Source: Acidobacteriota bacterium (lineage in GTDB: Bacteria > Acidobacteriota > Vicinamibacteria > Marinacidobacterales > Marinacidobacteraceae). From it: a DNA stretch of 64,000 nucleotides. The position numbers and the translations under genes were made by a program. The notes beneath the pieces were generated by a model. The model ran no database searches, had not been told where the DNA came from, and was given only the letters and a program-made list of their open reading frames with translations. The DNA lies in contig JAJEFG010000058.1 of the NCBI GenBank assembly GCA_022820545.1, forward strand, positions 62,001 to 126,000. Reading direction: 5' to 3'. Positions 13,292 through 28,056 of this stretch are shown here, in pieces. Each line of letters opens with the position of its first letter. The stretch's first letter is position 1.

Positions 13292-13720
13292 GTGACCATC
13301 ATTCCTGACTTGACCGCCCTGATCGTGTCGGTGATCGTCGTGTGCCTGACCCTCGTCCTGAAGCGGCAGTTCTTCGAGCCCCTGGCGCACGCGATGGAGG
13401 CGAGGGAGACGCAGGCCGGCGGCGCCCGTGAGGCCCGCGAAGCGGCGGAAGCCGAAGTCCAGGCCGCGGAGACCCGGGTTGCGGACGCGGTCGCCGCCGT
13501 GCGCGAGGAGGGCTACCGCGAGATGGACCGGATCCGGCGCGAGGCGGGCGATCGCGCCGACGCCACCTTGCTGGCGGCCCGGGAAGCGGCGGCGCAAACC
13601 CTCGAGGCGGGCAAGGACTCGCTCCGGGAGCAGACCGCGCGCGCGGCCTCCGAGCTCGAAACGGCTGCCGAGAGCCTGGCGAACGATTTGACCGCTCGCA
13701 TTCTGCGCCGCGCTTCATGA
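13292..13720 (+). CDS. atpF: ATP synthase F0 subunit b-type, first copy (b/b')
   Basis: Peripheral stalk subunit of the F-type ATP synthase, 142 residues. One membrane helix (LIVSVIVVCLTLVL, about 9-25) leads into FFEPLAHAMEARE and a long Ala/Glu/Arg-rich coiled coil to the C-terminus. This is the short b' architecture. GTG start. The ATGA at its end overlaps the second b-type gene. Together they probably form a b/b' heterodimer, as in cyanobacteria and some other phyla. atpB and atpE, normally upstream, are not in this window. Confidence 0.88.
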   Translation: MTIIPDLTALIVSVIVVCLTLVLKRQFFEPLAHAMEARETQAGGAREAREAAEAEVQAAETRVADAVAAVREEGYREMDRIRREAGDRADATLLAAREAAAQTLEAGKDSLREQTARAASELETAAESLANDLTARILRRAS

Positions 13721-14316
13721 AGCGGTTTCGGCGGCTCGTGTTCACCGGAACAGGAGCCAGGCTGACACTGCGGCCGCTCCCGGTGGCGGCCCTCGCCGGC
13801 GTCATTCTGGCCACCATGGCGGCGCCGGCGTTCGCTGCCGAGGAGGGGACCTCGTATCTCCCCAGGATCGTCAACTTCACGATCCTCGTGACGATCCTGG
13901 TCCTCGCTCTTCGCAAGCCGATCGCGGGCTATCTCGAGGCGCGGGCGCTCCAGATTCGGGAGCAGCTTGCCGCGGCGCGGGCAGATCGCGAGGAGGCCGC
14001 CCGGGCGGCCGAACGCGCGACGGCGCGGTTTCGCGAACTGGACGACGAGGTGGAGGCGGCGCGGCAGCGGATCACCGAAGCCGCGACCGCCGAGGGCCGC
14101 CGCATCGTGGCGGCCGCTGAGGAACAGGCGAAGAAAATCGGCGCCGCGGCCCAGGCCGAACTGAACCAGGAAGTGCGGGTAGCGGAGCGCCGCCTGGCCG
14201 CCGGAGCGGCGCGGGCGGCCGTCGAGGTCGCGCGGACGCGGCTCCGCGACACCATGTCCGAGGAAGACCATCGGCGCCTCATCGACGCCGGGATGACGGC
14301 GATCCGCCGCGACTGA
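13717..14316 (+). CDS. atpF: ATP synthase F0 subunit b, second copy with signal-like N-terminus
   Basis: Second stalk subunit, 199 residues. The N-terminus has an extra hydrophobic stretch ending AAPAFAAEEG that looks like a cleavable signal peptide. The normal b-subunit membrane helix (IVNFTILVTILVLALRKPI) and a long coiled coil follow. The basic start MKRFRRLVF fits export. Signal-bearing b subunits are known in several phyla. It overlaps the first b gene by four bases and is 18 bases before atpH. Confidence 0.88.
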   Translation: MKRFRRLVFTGTGARLTLRPLPVAALAGVILATMAAPAFAAEEGTSYLPRIVNFTILVTILVLALRKPIAGYLEARALQIREQLAAARADREEAARAAERATARFRELDDEVEAARQRITEAATAEGRRIVAAAEEQAKKIGAAAQAELNQEVRVAERRLAAGAARAAVEVARTRLRDTMSEEDHRRLIDAGMTAIRRD

Positions 14317-14334
14317 TTGGAAGGCGCACCGGCA

Positions 14335-14880
14335 ATGTCCAGCGAAGTAGCCCGCCACTACGCGCGCGTCCTCCTGGACACGGTGGTCGCCGCCGGCGAC
14401 GATGAGAAGCTGGAGTCGTTGGCAGGAGGTCTCGACGAGTTCGCGGTGTCGCTCGAGAGTTCCCCCGAGTTCCTCAAGACGTTGACCTCGCCGGCGATCG
14501 CACGGGGGCGGCGCGCGGCGGCGGCGAAGGCCGTCGCCGACCGGATCCTGCCGGACTCCGGTCTCGGCAGGTTCGTCTCGGTCATGGTGGCCCGCGAGCG
14601 GTCCGGACACCTGGTGGAGACGGCGGCAGCGTTTCGGGCGGCGCTGGACGAGCATCGGGGGATCGTTGAAGCGGAGGTGCTGTCCGCGCGCCCACTGGAT
14701 GAGCGCGACCGGGAGAGCCTCCGGGCGGCAATGGCGTCCGCCTTTTCCGGCACTCCCAGGCTGCGCTTCCGGGAGGACCCGGAGCTGCTCGGCGGATTCG
14801 TCATCCGCATCGGGAACCGCATCTACGACGCGAGCGTCAGCCGCCAGCTTTCCCGGTTCGAGGAGAAATACGGAGCCTGA
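14335..14880 (+). CDS. atpH: ATP synthase F1 subunit delta
   Basis: Connects the top of F1 to the peripheral stalk; 181 residues, normal for the family. The N-terminal helical domain begins SSEVARHYARVLLDTVVAAG. The C-terminal signature region is LLGGFVIRIGNRIYDASVSRQL, a close match to the delta/OSCP pattern. The ATG at 14335 follows GGAAGG; the track uses an upstream TTG with no better support. It lies between the b subunits and atpA in the usual order. Confidence 0.94.
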   Translation: MSSEVARHYARVLLDTVVAAGDDEKLESLAGGLDEFAVSLESSPEFLKTLTSPAIARGRRAAAAKAVADRILPDSGLGRFVSVMVARERSGHLVETAAAFRAALDEHRGIVEAEVLSARPLDERDRESLRAAMASAFSGTPRLRFREDPELLGGFVIRIGNRIYDASVSRQLSRFEEKYGA

Positions 14881-14923
14881 TTCGCTATAAACGCACTGGA
14901 ATCAACGAGTTACAGGAAGACCC

Positions 14924-16483
<1,560 letters not shown>

Positions 16484-16502
16484 GACCCACCAATAGCGTC
16501 CG

Positions 16503-18831
<2,329 letters not shown>

Positions 18832-18845
18832 GGGATCCGGCGAAA

Positions 18846-19271
18846 GTGAGCGCTCCTTCGCGCCTGCGCCTCGAGGTCATCACCCCCGGCGGGGTGGTGT
18901 TCCGCGACGATGTGGACTACGTGGAGGCGCCGGCGGTCTTCGGTTACGTCGGCATCCTGCCCGGGCACGCCCCGCTCCTCTACCAGATCCGCAGCGGCCA
19001 GCTTCAGTACCGCCAGGGCGAAGAGGAGCACTTCCTGGCCGTGCACTGGGGGTTCCTCGAGGTCCTGGACGACACCGTGACGGTGCTCGCCGAAACCGCG
19101 GAGCGTCCCCAGGACATCGACCTGGAGCGGGCCGAGAGCGCGCTGAACCGGGCGAAGGCCCGTCTCGAGGAGTTCGGCGCCGCCTACGACGTCGAACAGG
19201 CGCAACAGGCGGTGGCGCGCGCCGAGGCCCGCCTCCGGGCGGCAGAGGCAGAAGCAGGCACACAGTCGTAG
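18846..19271 (+). CDS. atpC: ATP synthase F1 subunit epsilon
   Basis: Regulatory subunit at the foot of the rotor, 141 residues. The N-terminal beta sandwich has LRLEVITPGGVVFRDDVDYVE and GYVGILPGHAPLLYQI, both family hallmarks. The C-terminal part is a helical hairpin rich in Ala, Glu and Arg that can latch the rotor. GTG start. It ends the atp cluster, and an unrelated secreted protein begins one base later. Confidence 0.95.
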   Translation: MSAPSRLRLEVITPGGVVFRDDVDYVEAPAVFGYVGILPGHAPLLYQIRSGQLQYRQGEEEHFLAVHWGFLEVLDDTVTVLAETAERPQDIDLERAESALNRAKARLEEFGAAYDVEQAQQAVARAEARLRAAEAEAGTQS

Positions 19272-19272
19272 A

Positions 19273-19803
19273 ATGCGCCGGATGCGCATTCGGGCTTCGC
19301 GCGGGCTCCTTGTCGCGCCTGCGCTCGTCGTGGCCGGTTCGGTGTTGCCAGTGGCGTTTGCCGGGGATGGGTCCGAGCGGGTCGAGCCTCGAACCGTCGC
19401 ACGGGTGGAAGTGGTCGGCGAGGTCTCCGAATCGGGATCGGCCGCGGCGGAACCGAAGCTGACGCTGCGGGCGCCCCGGCAGTTGTTCCTCCGTCCCCGA
19501 ATGCCGGGCGAGATGCGCCGGCCGTCCCTCGATGTCGAGGTCAGCGCCCGTCTCGAAGATCTGGACACCGCCGAGAACCTCGAGGACTACTACTGCCTGG
19601 AAGAGGTCTGGGACTGGGACGACGACACCGAATCCGTGTACGAACCCGACTGCGACCCCTACGAAGAGGGCTCCGAAATCGAGACCTTCTTCTTCGGCAG
19701 TCACCGCTTCTCGCTGCCGGGCACCTACCGCGTCTGGCTCCGGCTCCAGCGAAGCGGCGAAACCGTGATCGCGGGCAATGTAGTAGTCCGCATCCGTAAC
19801 TGA
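19273..19803 (+). CDS. Secreted protein of unknown function
   Basis: 176 residues, not recognised. The N-terminus has a basic start and a hydrophobic segment (LLVAPALVVAGSVLPVAFAG) ending in a good signal-peptidase site. The mature part is acidic, with EDYYCLEEVWDWDDDTES and a second cysteine in PDCDPYEE, so one disulfide is possible. The end (FSLPGTYRVWLRLQ) reads like the last strands of a PKD or Ig-like beta domain. It starts one base after the atpC stop and is probably carried on the atp transcript, though a functional link is doubtful. Confidence 0.7.
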   Translation: MRRMRIRASRGLLVAPALVVAGSVLPVAFAGDGSERVEPRTVARVEVVGEVSESGSAAAEPKLTLRAPRQLFLRPRMPGEMRRPSLDVEVSARLEDLDTAENLEDYYCLEEVWDWDDDTESVYEPDCDPYEEGSEIETFFFGSHRFSLPGTYRVWLRLQRSGETVIAGNVVVRIRN

Positions 19804-19841
19804 ACCACTCGATCCCGCCCTTCCCGCCAAGGACGTTCAGC

Positions 19842-20312
19842 ATGAAGACACTCGCATCCCTGTTCCTGGTGTTCGGCATTGCCGTTGCCCCGATGCACGC
19901 TCACGCGGCGGCGGTTCGGGCCACCGGAGCCGCGCCCTCCCTGCTCGAAGTGGCCGAAATCGCCGCGGCGAGCGGCGTCTATCGCGCCCAGAACACCGCC
20001 GGAATCGCCACCGGGCGGATCCGGGAGGACGACAACAAGCGCAGTGCGATCGCATTCGCCCTGAGCGGCGTGCTGGCCTTCACCGGCGCGGCGCTCTGGC
20101 GCAACCTGACTTGCCGCGATGGAGGTGACGCGCGGCACTTCGGCGAAGGACTCAAGACGCAGACCGAGTGCTACGAAGAGGACGGTTCGCGAAAGGGTTG
20201 GAGCACTCCCACCAAGGCCCTGTTCGGCGCCGGCGTCGGCCTTGAGCTCGTGTCTCTCTTCTATCTGGTGCGCCATCTCCGCGAAGACGACCCGCAGCCC
20301 TCGTCACCCTAG
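19842..20312 (+). CDS. Small exported or membrane protein, paralogue 1
   Basis: 156 residues, family not recognised. A signal peptide (LASLFLVFGIAVAPMHAHAA) precedes SLLEVAEIAAASGVYRAQNT. One hydrophobic helix (IAFALSGVLAFTGAALW) follows, then a loop with a cysteine pair (TCRD and TECYEEDG), and a last hydrophobic segment (LFGAGVGLELVSLFYLV). The next gene is a clear paralogue with the same layout and length. Location is probably inner membrane with the loop outside; the role is unknown. Confidence 0.72.
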   Translation: MKTLASLFLVFGIAVAPMHAHAAAVRATGAAPSLLEVAEIAAASGVYRAQNTAGIATGRIREDDNKRSAIAFALSGVLAFTGAALWRNLTCRDGGDARHFGEGLKTQTECYEEDGSRKGWSTPTKALFGAGVGLELVSLFYLVRHLREDDPQPSSP

Positions 20313-20320
20313 CCGCTGCC

Positions 20321-20791
20321 ATGAAGAAGGCCCTCACCATCGCCGTCTGCTGCGGGCTCGTAACGGCACCCCTCCACGCGGGAGCCCTCCCGGTGGCCGG
20401 GGCCCGGAGCGGGACACCGCCCTCGCTTCTCGAAGCTGCCGAGATCGCCGCGGCGAGCGGTGCCTATCGCGCCCAGAACACCTCGACGATCACCACCGGC
20501 CGCATCCGGCCGGGCGACAAGAAGCGGAGCGCGCTGGCGTTTGCGATCAGCGGGGTGGCGGCGTTCGCGGGCGCCGCGCTGTGGCGCTGGCTGCCCTGCC
20601 GGAACGTAAGCACCACTTTCAGCAAGAACGCCACGGAGAACACGAAGTACGTAAAGTGCTATGACGCCGACGGCCAGCGGAAGGGACTCGAAACCCCCAC
20701 CAAGTTGCTCCTCGGGGCGGGGGTCACGCTGGAACTCGTCTCGCTCGGATACCTCATCGCCCATCTGGCGTCGGACGGGGACGATCCTTAG
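20321..20791 (+). CDS. Small exported or membrane protein, paralogue 2
   Basis: 156 residues, a tandem duplicate of the preceding gene. Shared blocks include SLLEAAEIAAASGAYRAQNT, RSALAFAISGVAAFAGAALW, and a closing TPTKLLLGAGVTLELVSLGY. The two cysteines in the central loop are kept but the loop between them differs (NVSTTFSKNATENTKYVK here). Signal peptide at residues 1-25. It follows paralogue 1 after eight bases and ends before a strong hairpin. The function is unknown. Confidence 0.72.
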   Translation: MKKALTIAVCCGLVTAPLHAGALPVAGARSGTPPSLLEAAEIAAASGAYRAQNTSTITTGRIRPGDKKRSALAFAISGVAAFAGAALWRWLPCRNVSTTFSKNATENTKYVKCYDADGQRKGLETPTKLLLGAGVTLELVSLGYLIAHLASDGDDP

Positions 20792-20805
20792 TTCGGGACC
20801 CGCCG

Positions 20806-20830
20806 CGTCCTGGGACATCCCCCCAGGACG
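20806..20830. terminator. Hairpin between convergent genes
   Basis: CGTCCTGGG (20806-20814) and CCCAGGACG (20822-20830) form a perfect nine-base-pair stem with a seven-base loop. It sits exactly between the rightward paralogue pair and the leftward sulfatase, so it can stop transcription in both directions. There is no T run, so it is not a textbook intrinsic terminator. Confidence 0.6.
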
Positions 20831-20833
20831 GAG

Positions 20834-22389
20834 TTACCGTCGCGCGCCGGCCGCCCTGCGCTCCCGGTAGTCGTCGAGCCCGCGCAGCGGCGGGATGTGG
20901 TGTGGCATGAGGGGATAGTCCGTTTCCACGAAGGGCGCGGGATCGGTCGGTAGAAGAGCGTTCAACCGCGCCCTGTCCGCGGCGTACCGGGAATCGCTGG
21001 CGAGGTTGTTCCACTCTTCCGGGTCCGCGTCGAGGTCGTACAGCTCCTCGCTCCCGTCGATGTAGCGGATGTAGTGGAAGCGTTCGTCCCGGATCGCGTA
21101 CTCGCCGAACTGGTAGGTGCTGATGACGGGGCGATCCCACGCCGCGTCCGGGTCACGCAGCAGCGGCGCCAGGCTCCGGCCGTCGAGCCCCTGCTTCTCG
21201 GATAGCCCGCCGAGCTCCACGAGGGTGGGATAGAGGTCGAGGAGCGAGACCGTCCTGCCGGAACGCGCCCCGGCAGGAGTGCCCCCCGGAAGGGCGGCGG
21301 TCCCCTCCGGCACCCGGAACATCAGGACCACGCGGGTGAGGTTGTCCCAGAGCGCGAACTTCCTCCAGTGTTCCTTTTCGCCGAGCTGCCACCCGTGGTC
21401 GGACCAGAGGACGACGACGGTGTTCTCCGCGTGGGGGCTGGCGTCGAGCGCGTCGAGGAGCCGGCCGACCATCGCGTCGGCGTAGGCGATCGAGGCGAGA
21501 TACCCCTGGACGCCCTCCCGCCACTGATCCGCGGCGAGGACGTGTTCGTGGTAGTTCCCGCCGCGGCGCGCGATCTCGACGGCGCGCTCGGGGACGTCGG
21601 CGAGGTCGCCTTCGAACAGCCGCGGGAGTTGCACCTCGGCGAGCGGAAACATCTCGAAGTACTTCCGGGGGACGTACCAGGGCAGGTGGGGGCGGTAGAT
21701 GCCGACCGCGAGGAAGAACGGCCGCTCGTGCTCCCGCTCGAGTTGTTCGATGGCCCAGGCCACCGACCGGTAGTCCCCCATCTCCTCGTCGGGAACGTCG
21801 AGGGGCGCCCAGTCGAAGGCGCCGTACATGTCCGGGAAGGCCGGCATGTTCACCGTGCCTTCCCCCTCGGGACGGGGCGACGACGGCATGTGCTGCTCGA
21901 GCGAGGGAAAGTAGTCGTCCCAGGACCCGGGGTCGGGCTGGTTGTTGTGGAAGATCTTTCCGGCGCCGCCCGCCCAGTACCCGTGGTCGCCGAAGTAGCG
22001 GGGGAGCGTCACCGCATCGGGAAGCACCTGCCGCCACCACTGGTAGTTGGAGTACATCCCCGAAGTGGTGGTGTGTTGTCCGGTCAGGAGCGCGGTCCGC
22101 GACGGGTTGCACGACGGCGACGGGGTGTAGGCGCGGGTGAAGAGCACTCCCTCGCCGGCCAGGCGCGAAAGGTTGGGCGTCCGCGCCTGGGGATGTCCGC
22201 CGAGCGGCTCGATCCAGTCGTTCAGGTCGTCGACCGAGATGAAGAGGATGTTGGGCCGGCGGGCCGGATCCACTCCGGGCGTCCGGTCCCCCGTGCAGCC
22301 CATGAGGAGCGGCAGGAAGAGCAGGGCGCCGCGGGAGCGCGAAAGGCGATCACGGTCCGCAGCCGGGACCCCGCTTCGCCGCCGGACAT

Positions 22390-22393
<4 letters not shown>
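20834..22393 (-). CDS. Sulfatase, predicted lipoprotein
   Basis: Sulfate-ester hydrolase of the alkaline-phosphatase superfamily, 519 residues, close in layout to iduronate-2-sulfatases. The metal and active-site start is [13 protein letters not shown], and the formylglycine motif is [13 protein letters not shown] (Cys type, so it would need a formylglycine-generating enzyme). Later motifs are [22 protein letters not shown] and [17 protein letters not shown] chose the GTG at 22393, which overlaps the upstream gene's stop as GTGA. It gives a signal peptide with the lipobox LLMGC, so the enzyme is probably anchored and periplasmic or surface-facing. Substrate unknown. Confidence 0.9.
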
Positions 22394-24503
<2,110 letters not shown>

Positions 24504-24507
<4 letters not shown>

Positions 24508-25574
24508 GGGCCGGTGGAGTTCGTCCCGGCCGACGCCGGAGCGGTCCGCTCGCCGCCCCAGCGGATCGCGGCGGTGCCGATGGTCAGTCCGGCGCCCACC
24601 GAACTGAACAGCACCAGGTCGCCGGGCGCGAGCAGCGAGCGATCGAGCGCGTCGCGGAGCGCGGTGGGAATCGAGGCGGCGGTCGTGTTGCCGTACTTGT
24701 GGATCGTCTTCACCACGCGTTCCGGGGGAACCTGGAGCCGCCGCGCCACCGCGTCGATGATCCGGGCGTTCGCCTGGTGGCAGACCAGGAAAGAAACGTC
24801 GTCGCGCGAATAGCCGAGCTCGTCCAGCAGTTTCTCGGCGGCGTCGGCCGAGTTGCGCACGGCGAAGCGGAAGACCGCCTTGCCCTGCTGCTGCAGGTAG
24901 TGCTCCTTGCGCTCCACCGTTTCATGCGTGGGCGGGCGGATGCTGCCCCCGGCCGGCATCTTGAGCAGGTCGCACCCGGACCCGTCCACCTGATTGTTGA
25001 ATCCGAGGATGCCCTCACCGTCCTGGGCGGCTTCGAGCAGCACCGCCCCGCCGGCGTCCCCGAACAGGATGCAGGTGGCGCGGTCCTCGTAGTCGGTGAT
25101 GGAACTCATCACGTCGGCCCCGATCACCAGCGCCCGCTCCGCGGCGCCGCTGGCGACGAACTGCGTCCCCGCCGCGAGGGCGAAGTTGAAACCGCTGCAC
25201 GCCGCCGACAGGTCGAATCCCCAGGCGCGGCTGGCGCCGATCTGGTCCTGAACCAGGCACGCGGTGGCCGGGAAGCTCATGTCGGGGGTCACGGTGGCGA
25301 CCACGATGAGATCGATGTCGTCGGCCGTGATGCCCCGCCGCCGCAGCGCGTCCTGAGCCGCGCGGGACGCCAGGAAGGAACAACCGGTGCCCTTGTCCAC
25401 GATCCGGCGCTCGCTGATGCCGGTGCGCTCCCGGATCCACTCGTCGGACGTGTCCACCATCCGTTCCAGATCGTCGTTCGACAGCACCCGGTCCGGCAGG
25501 TAGGCCCCGACCGCCGTGATCGCGACGCGGCGGACGGCTTGCGGGGGCTCTTTCGGGGTAGGCAGTTGAATCAC
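24504..25574 (-). CDS. fabH: 3-oxoacyl-ACP synthase III (KAS III)
   Basis: Condenses acetyl-CoA with malonyl-ACP to start fatty-acid chains, 356 residues. The catalytic triad is visible: Cys in [12 protein letters not shown], His in [13 protein letters not shown] and Asn in [11 protein letters not shown]. Other family blocks are [11 protein letters not shown] and [15 protein letters not shown] use the GTG at 25574, preceded by AAGGGGGCGAG, not the longer track start. The C-terminus has a short extra tail ([15 protein letters not shown]). It leads a three-gene overlapping chain and faces the ether-lipid-like genes. A priming enzyme for another lipid pathway is an alternative. Confidence 0.93.
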
Positions 25575-25691
25575 GAACTTCTCGCCCCCTTTGGGCGAAT
25601 TGGAGGGTTCTGGACCAGCAGCGGACCGTGGATGGTACGCCAACACGCGCCTCGACCGCGCGTCGCGCCACCGTCGCAACGGGCGCGCGGC

Positions 25692-25697
25692 GATAAT
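25692..25697 (+). promoter_or_regulatory. Candidate -10 element for the HAD/LarA/ElbD-like genes
   Basis: GATAAT lies nine bases before the ATG of the HAD gene, so transcription would start at or within a few bases of the start codon. No ribosome site is visible between them, which suggests a leaderless or nearly leaderless message. I see no good -35 element. Confidence 0.45.
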
Positions 25698-25706
25698 CTG
25701 ACCCCG

Positions 25707-26423
25707 ATGTCACGCGGCGAACCAGCGAACCGTCCGGCGAAAGCGGCGGCGTTCTACGACCTCGACGGCACCCTGATCCGCACGAATCTCGTTCATGTGC
25801 TTGGGTATTACGCCCGGAACGACCAGGGGCTGCTGCGGAGTCTCAAGACCACCGCCTCGACGCTTGCCGGGATCCCGCTCTTCCTGGCGACCGATTTCTA
25901 CAGCCGCAAACTCTTCAACGATCTCTTCTTCAAGTGGTACCGGGGCCAGTCCTACGACCGGCTGCGCTCGCTCGCCGAGGATCTCTACCGGGACGTCATC
26001 CGTCCCGGCATCTTCCCCGGAACCCGGGCGCTCATCGAGCAGTCGCGCCGGAGCGGCCTGCGGCAGGTGGTCGTGACGGGGGCGCTCGAGGTGTCGGTCC
26101 GTCCCCTCCTCGACGACCTCGGCATCACCGAGTTCGTCGCGAATCGCCTGGAGTTCGCGGACGGCCGCGCCACCGGCCGATTGGCCCCGCCGGTGATGGC
26201 GAGCGCCAGCAAGGCGCTCTGGATCCGGGAATACGCGGAACGCGAGGGGCTCTCGTTGAACGACAGTTACGCCTACGCCGACAGCATGTCCGACCTCCCC
26301 ATGCTGAGCGTGGTCGGACATCCCACCGCGGCCAACCCGGACGTCCGCTTGCGGAGCACGGCCCGGCACCACGATTGGCCGGTCATCGATCTCAGCCAGC
26401 CAAACCTCACTCCCGCGCTCTAG
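25707..26423 (+). CDS. HAD-superfamily phosphatase (subfamily IB)
   Basis: 238 residues. Motif I is FYDLDGTLIRTN with the nucleophile aspartate, motif II is VVVTGALEVS, a motif III lysine is in SASKALWIREYA, and motif IV is YAYADSMSDLPMLS. This is the phosphoserine-phosphatase-like HAD-IB layout. Members with this helical cap, including some fused to acyltransferases, act on small phosphate esters. Here it begins a run with a LarA-like protein and an acyl reductase/ligase/acyltransferase, so a lipid-phosphate substrate is plausible but inferred. The ATG at 25707 is chosen; the track ORF from 24699 runs through fabH. Confidence 0.85.
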   Translation: MSRGEPANRPAKAAAFYDLDGTLIRTNLVHVLGYYARNDQGLLRSLKTTASTLAGIPLFLATDFYSRKLFNDLFFKWYRGQSYDRLRSLAEDLYRDVIRPGIFPGTRALIEQSRRSGLRQVVVTGALEVSVRPLLDDLGITEFVANRLEFADGRATGRLAPPVMASASKALWIREYAEREGLSLNDSYAYADSMSDLPMLSVVGHPTAANPDVRLRSTARHHDWPVIDLSQPNLTPAL

Positions 26424-26450
26424 GAGCGACCCAGGAAGGACGCCCACCGC

Positions 26451-28049
26451 ATGACCCCCGCCCTGCGCCACAAGACCGACCCCGGCATCGTCTTCATCGA
26501 CAACGACTCGGCCGCCCGCGTCCTGCACTACGGGGAGGACTTTCTGGAGGAGCACCTGCCGGTGGGCACCCGGGTGGTCTATCCGCCGCCCCCGATCCGG
26601 GGCCTGCCGAACCCGCGCGGCGCCATCCGGCACGCGCTCAACCACCCCCTGGGCTGCGACCCGCTCTACGCGCAGCTCCGCCCGGGCATGCGGGTCACGA
26701 TCGCCCTCGACGACATCAGCCTGCCGCTGCCGCCGATGGCCACCCCCGACGTCCGCCAGACCGCGCTCGAGATCGTGCTGGAAATGCTGGGCGACCACGG
26801 CGTGGACGACGTCCACCTGGTCATCGCGAACTCGCTGCACCGGAAGATGACCGAGTCGGAAATGCGCCGGATGGTGGGGCCGGACATCCACAAGGCGTTC
26901 TTCCCCAACCGCTACTACAACCACGACGCCGAGGATCCGAACGGCATGGTCGCGCTGGGGAAGACCCGGCATCACGAACCGGTCCGGGTGAACCGGCGGG
27001 TGACGGAGAGCGACCTCATCATCTACCTGAACATCAACCTGGTGCCCATGGACGGGGGTCACAAGTCGGTGACGGTGGGGCTTTGCGACTACGAGAGCCT
27101 GCGGCCCCACCACGAGCCGCAGACCATCCGCGATTCCGACGGCTACATGGATCCCGCCAAGTCCGAACTGAGCCGCAAGGTGGACCGGATGGGAAAGATC
27201 GTGGATCGGCACCTGAACGTGTTTCACGTGGAGACCGTGCTCAACAACCGGATGTACTCCGACGCCCTCTCGTTCCTCGGGAAGGACGAGGACGAGTTCA
27301 GCGATCTCGACCGGCTGAAGCTCGCGGGAACGCGCTGGTCGCTGAGCCGCCTGCCCGCGCCGGCGAAGCGGCAGTTCCTGCACCGCATCCCGGGCGCCTT
27401 CGAACTGATCGGCTGCTATGCGGGACGCACGGAGCCCGTTCACGAGAAGACGCTGGAGCGTTCCTTCCAGCAGTACGCCGTTCCCGTGAAGGGACAGTGC
27501 GACATCCTGCTCTCCGGGATCCCCTACATCTCGCCCTACAACGTGAACTCGATCCTGAACCCCCTCCTCGTCCAGGTGATGGGTCCGGGCTACCTGTTCA
27601 ACCTCTACCGGGGCAAGCCCCTGATCAAGAAGGGCGGAACCCTGATCCTGGCCCATCCCTGTTACGACGACTTCGATCCCCTGTTCCACCCCAGCTACAT
27701 CGAGTTCTTCCACCGGCTGCTCCCGGAGACCCGGGATCCCTTCGTGCTGCGGACCAAGTACGAGGAGGAATTCGCGCACAACCCCTCCTACGTGCAGATG
27801 TACCGGGACGGAAACGCCTACCACGGCGCGCATCCGTTCTTCATGTGGTACTGGGGGGAAAACGGGCGCCAGCACGTGGGCCGGATCATCGTGGCCGGGG
27901 CGAAGAACCAGCACGTCCCCGAGATCCTCGGCTGGGAATCGGCGGAGACGGTGACCGAGGCGATCGCGATGGCGCGCAGCACCCACGGCCGCTCCGCGGA
28001 GATCACGATGCTCCACGTCCCGCCGATCATGATCCCCGAGGTGTCCTGA
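26451..28049 (+). CDS. LarA-like (DUF2088 / lactate-racemase-fold) protein
   Basis: 532 residues. The region about 75-135 resembles the N-terminal domain of lactate racemase Lar[18 protein letters not shown], then [24 protein letters not shown] later [12 protein letters not shown] followed by SLRPHH is similar in layout to the LarA loop that binds the nickel-pincer cofactor, but the proline-glycine is lost. I infer a LarA fold and am unsure of the cofactor. It is not a normal lactate racemase, which has about 425 residues. Its fixed place between a HAD phosphatase and the ElbD-like gene suggests a lipid-related role. ATG start; ends seven bases before the next gene. Confidence 0.72.
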   Translation: MTPALRHKTDPGIVFIDNDSAARVLHYGEDFLEEHLPVGTRVVYPPPPIRGLPNPRGAIRHALNHPLGCDPLYAQLRPGMRVTIALDDISLPLPPMATPDVRQTALEIVLEMLGDHGVDDVHLVIANSLHRKMTESEMRRMVGPDIHKAFFPNRYYNHDAEDPNGMVALGKTRHHEPVRVNRRVTESDLIIYLNINLVPMDGGHKSVTVGLCDYESLRPHHEPQTIRDSDGYMDPAKSELSRKVDRMGKIVDRHLNVFHVETVLNNRMYSDALSFLGKDEDEFSDLDRLKLAGTRWSLSRLPAPAKRQFLHRIPGAFELIGCYAGRTEPVHEKTLERSFQQYAVPVKGQCDILLSGIPYISPYNVNSILNPLLVQVMGPGYLFNLYRGKPLIKKGGTLILAHPCYDDFDPLFHPSYIEFFHRLLPETRDPFVLRTKYEEEFAHNPSYVQMYRDGNAYHGAHPFFMWYWGENGRQHVGRIIVAGAKNQHVPEILGWESAETVTEAIAMARSTHGRSAEITMLHVPPIMIPEVS

Positions 28050-28056
28050 CGCCGCC

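Noticed and set aside
25710-28016. 768-residue minus-strand ORF
   Set aside because: Antisense to the HAD and LarA-like genes, with shadow-type composition.
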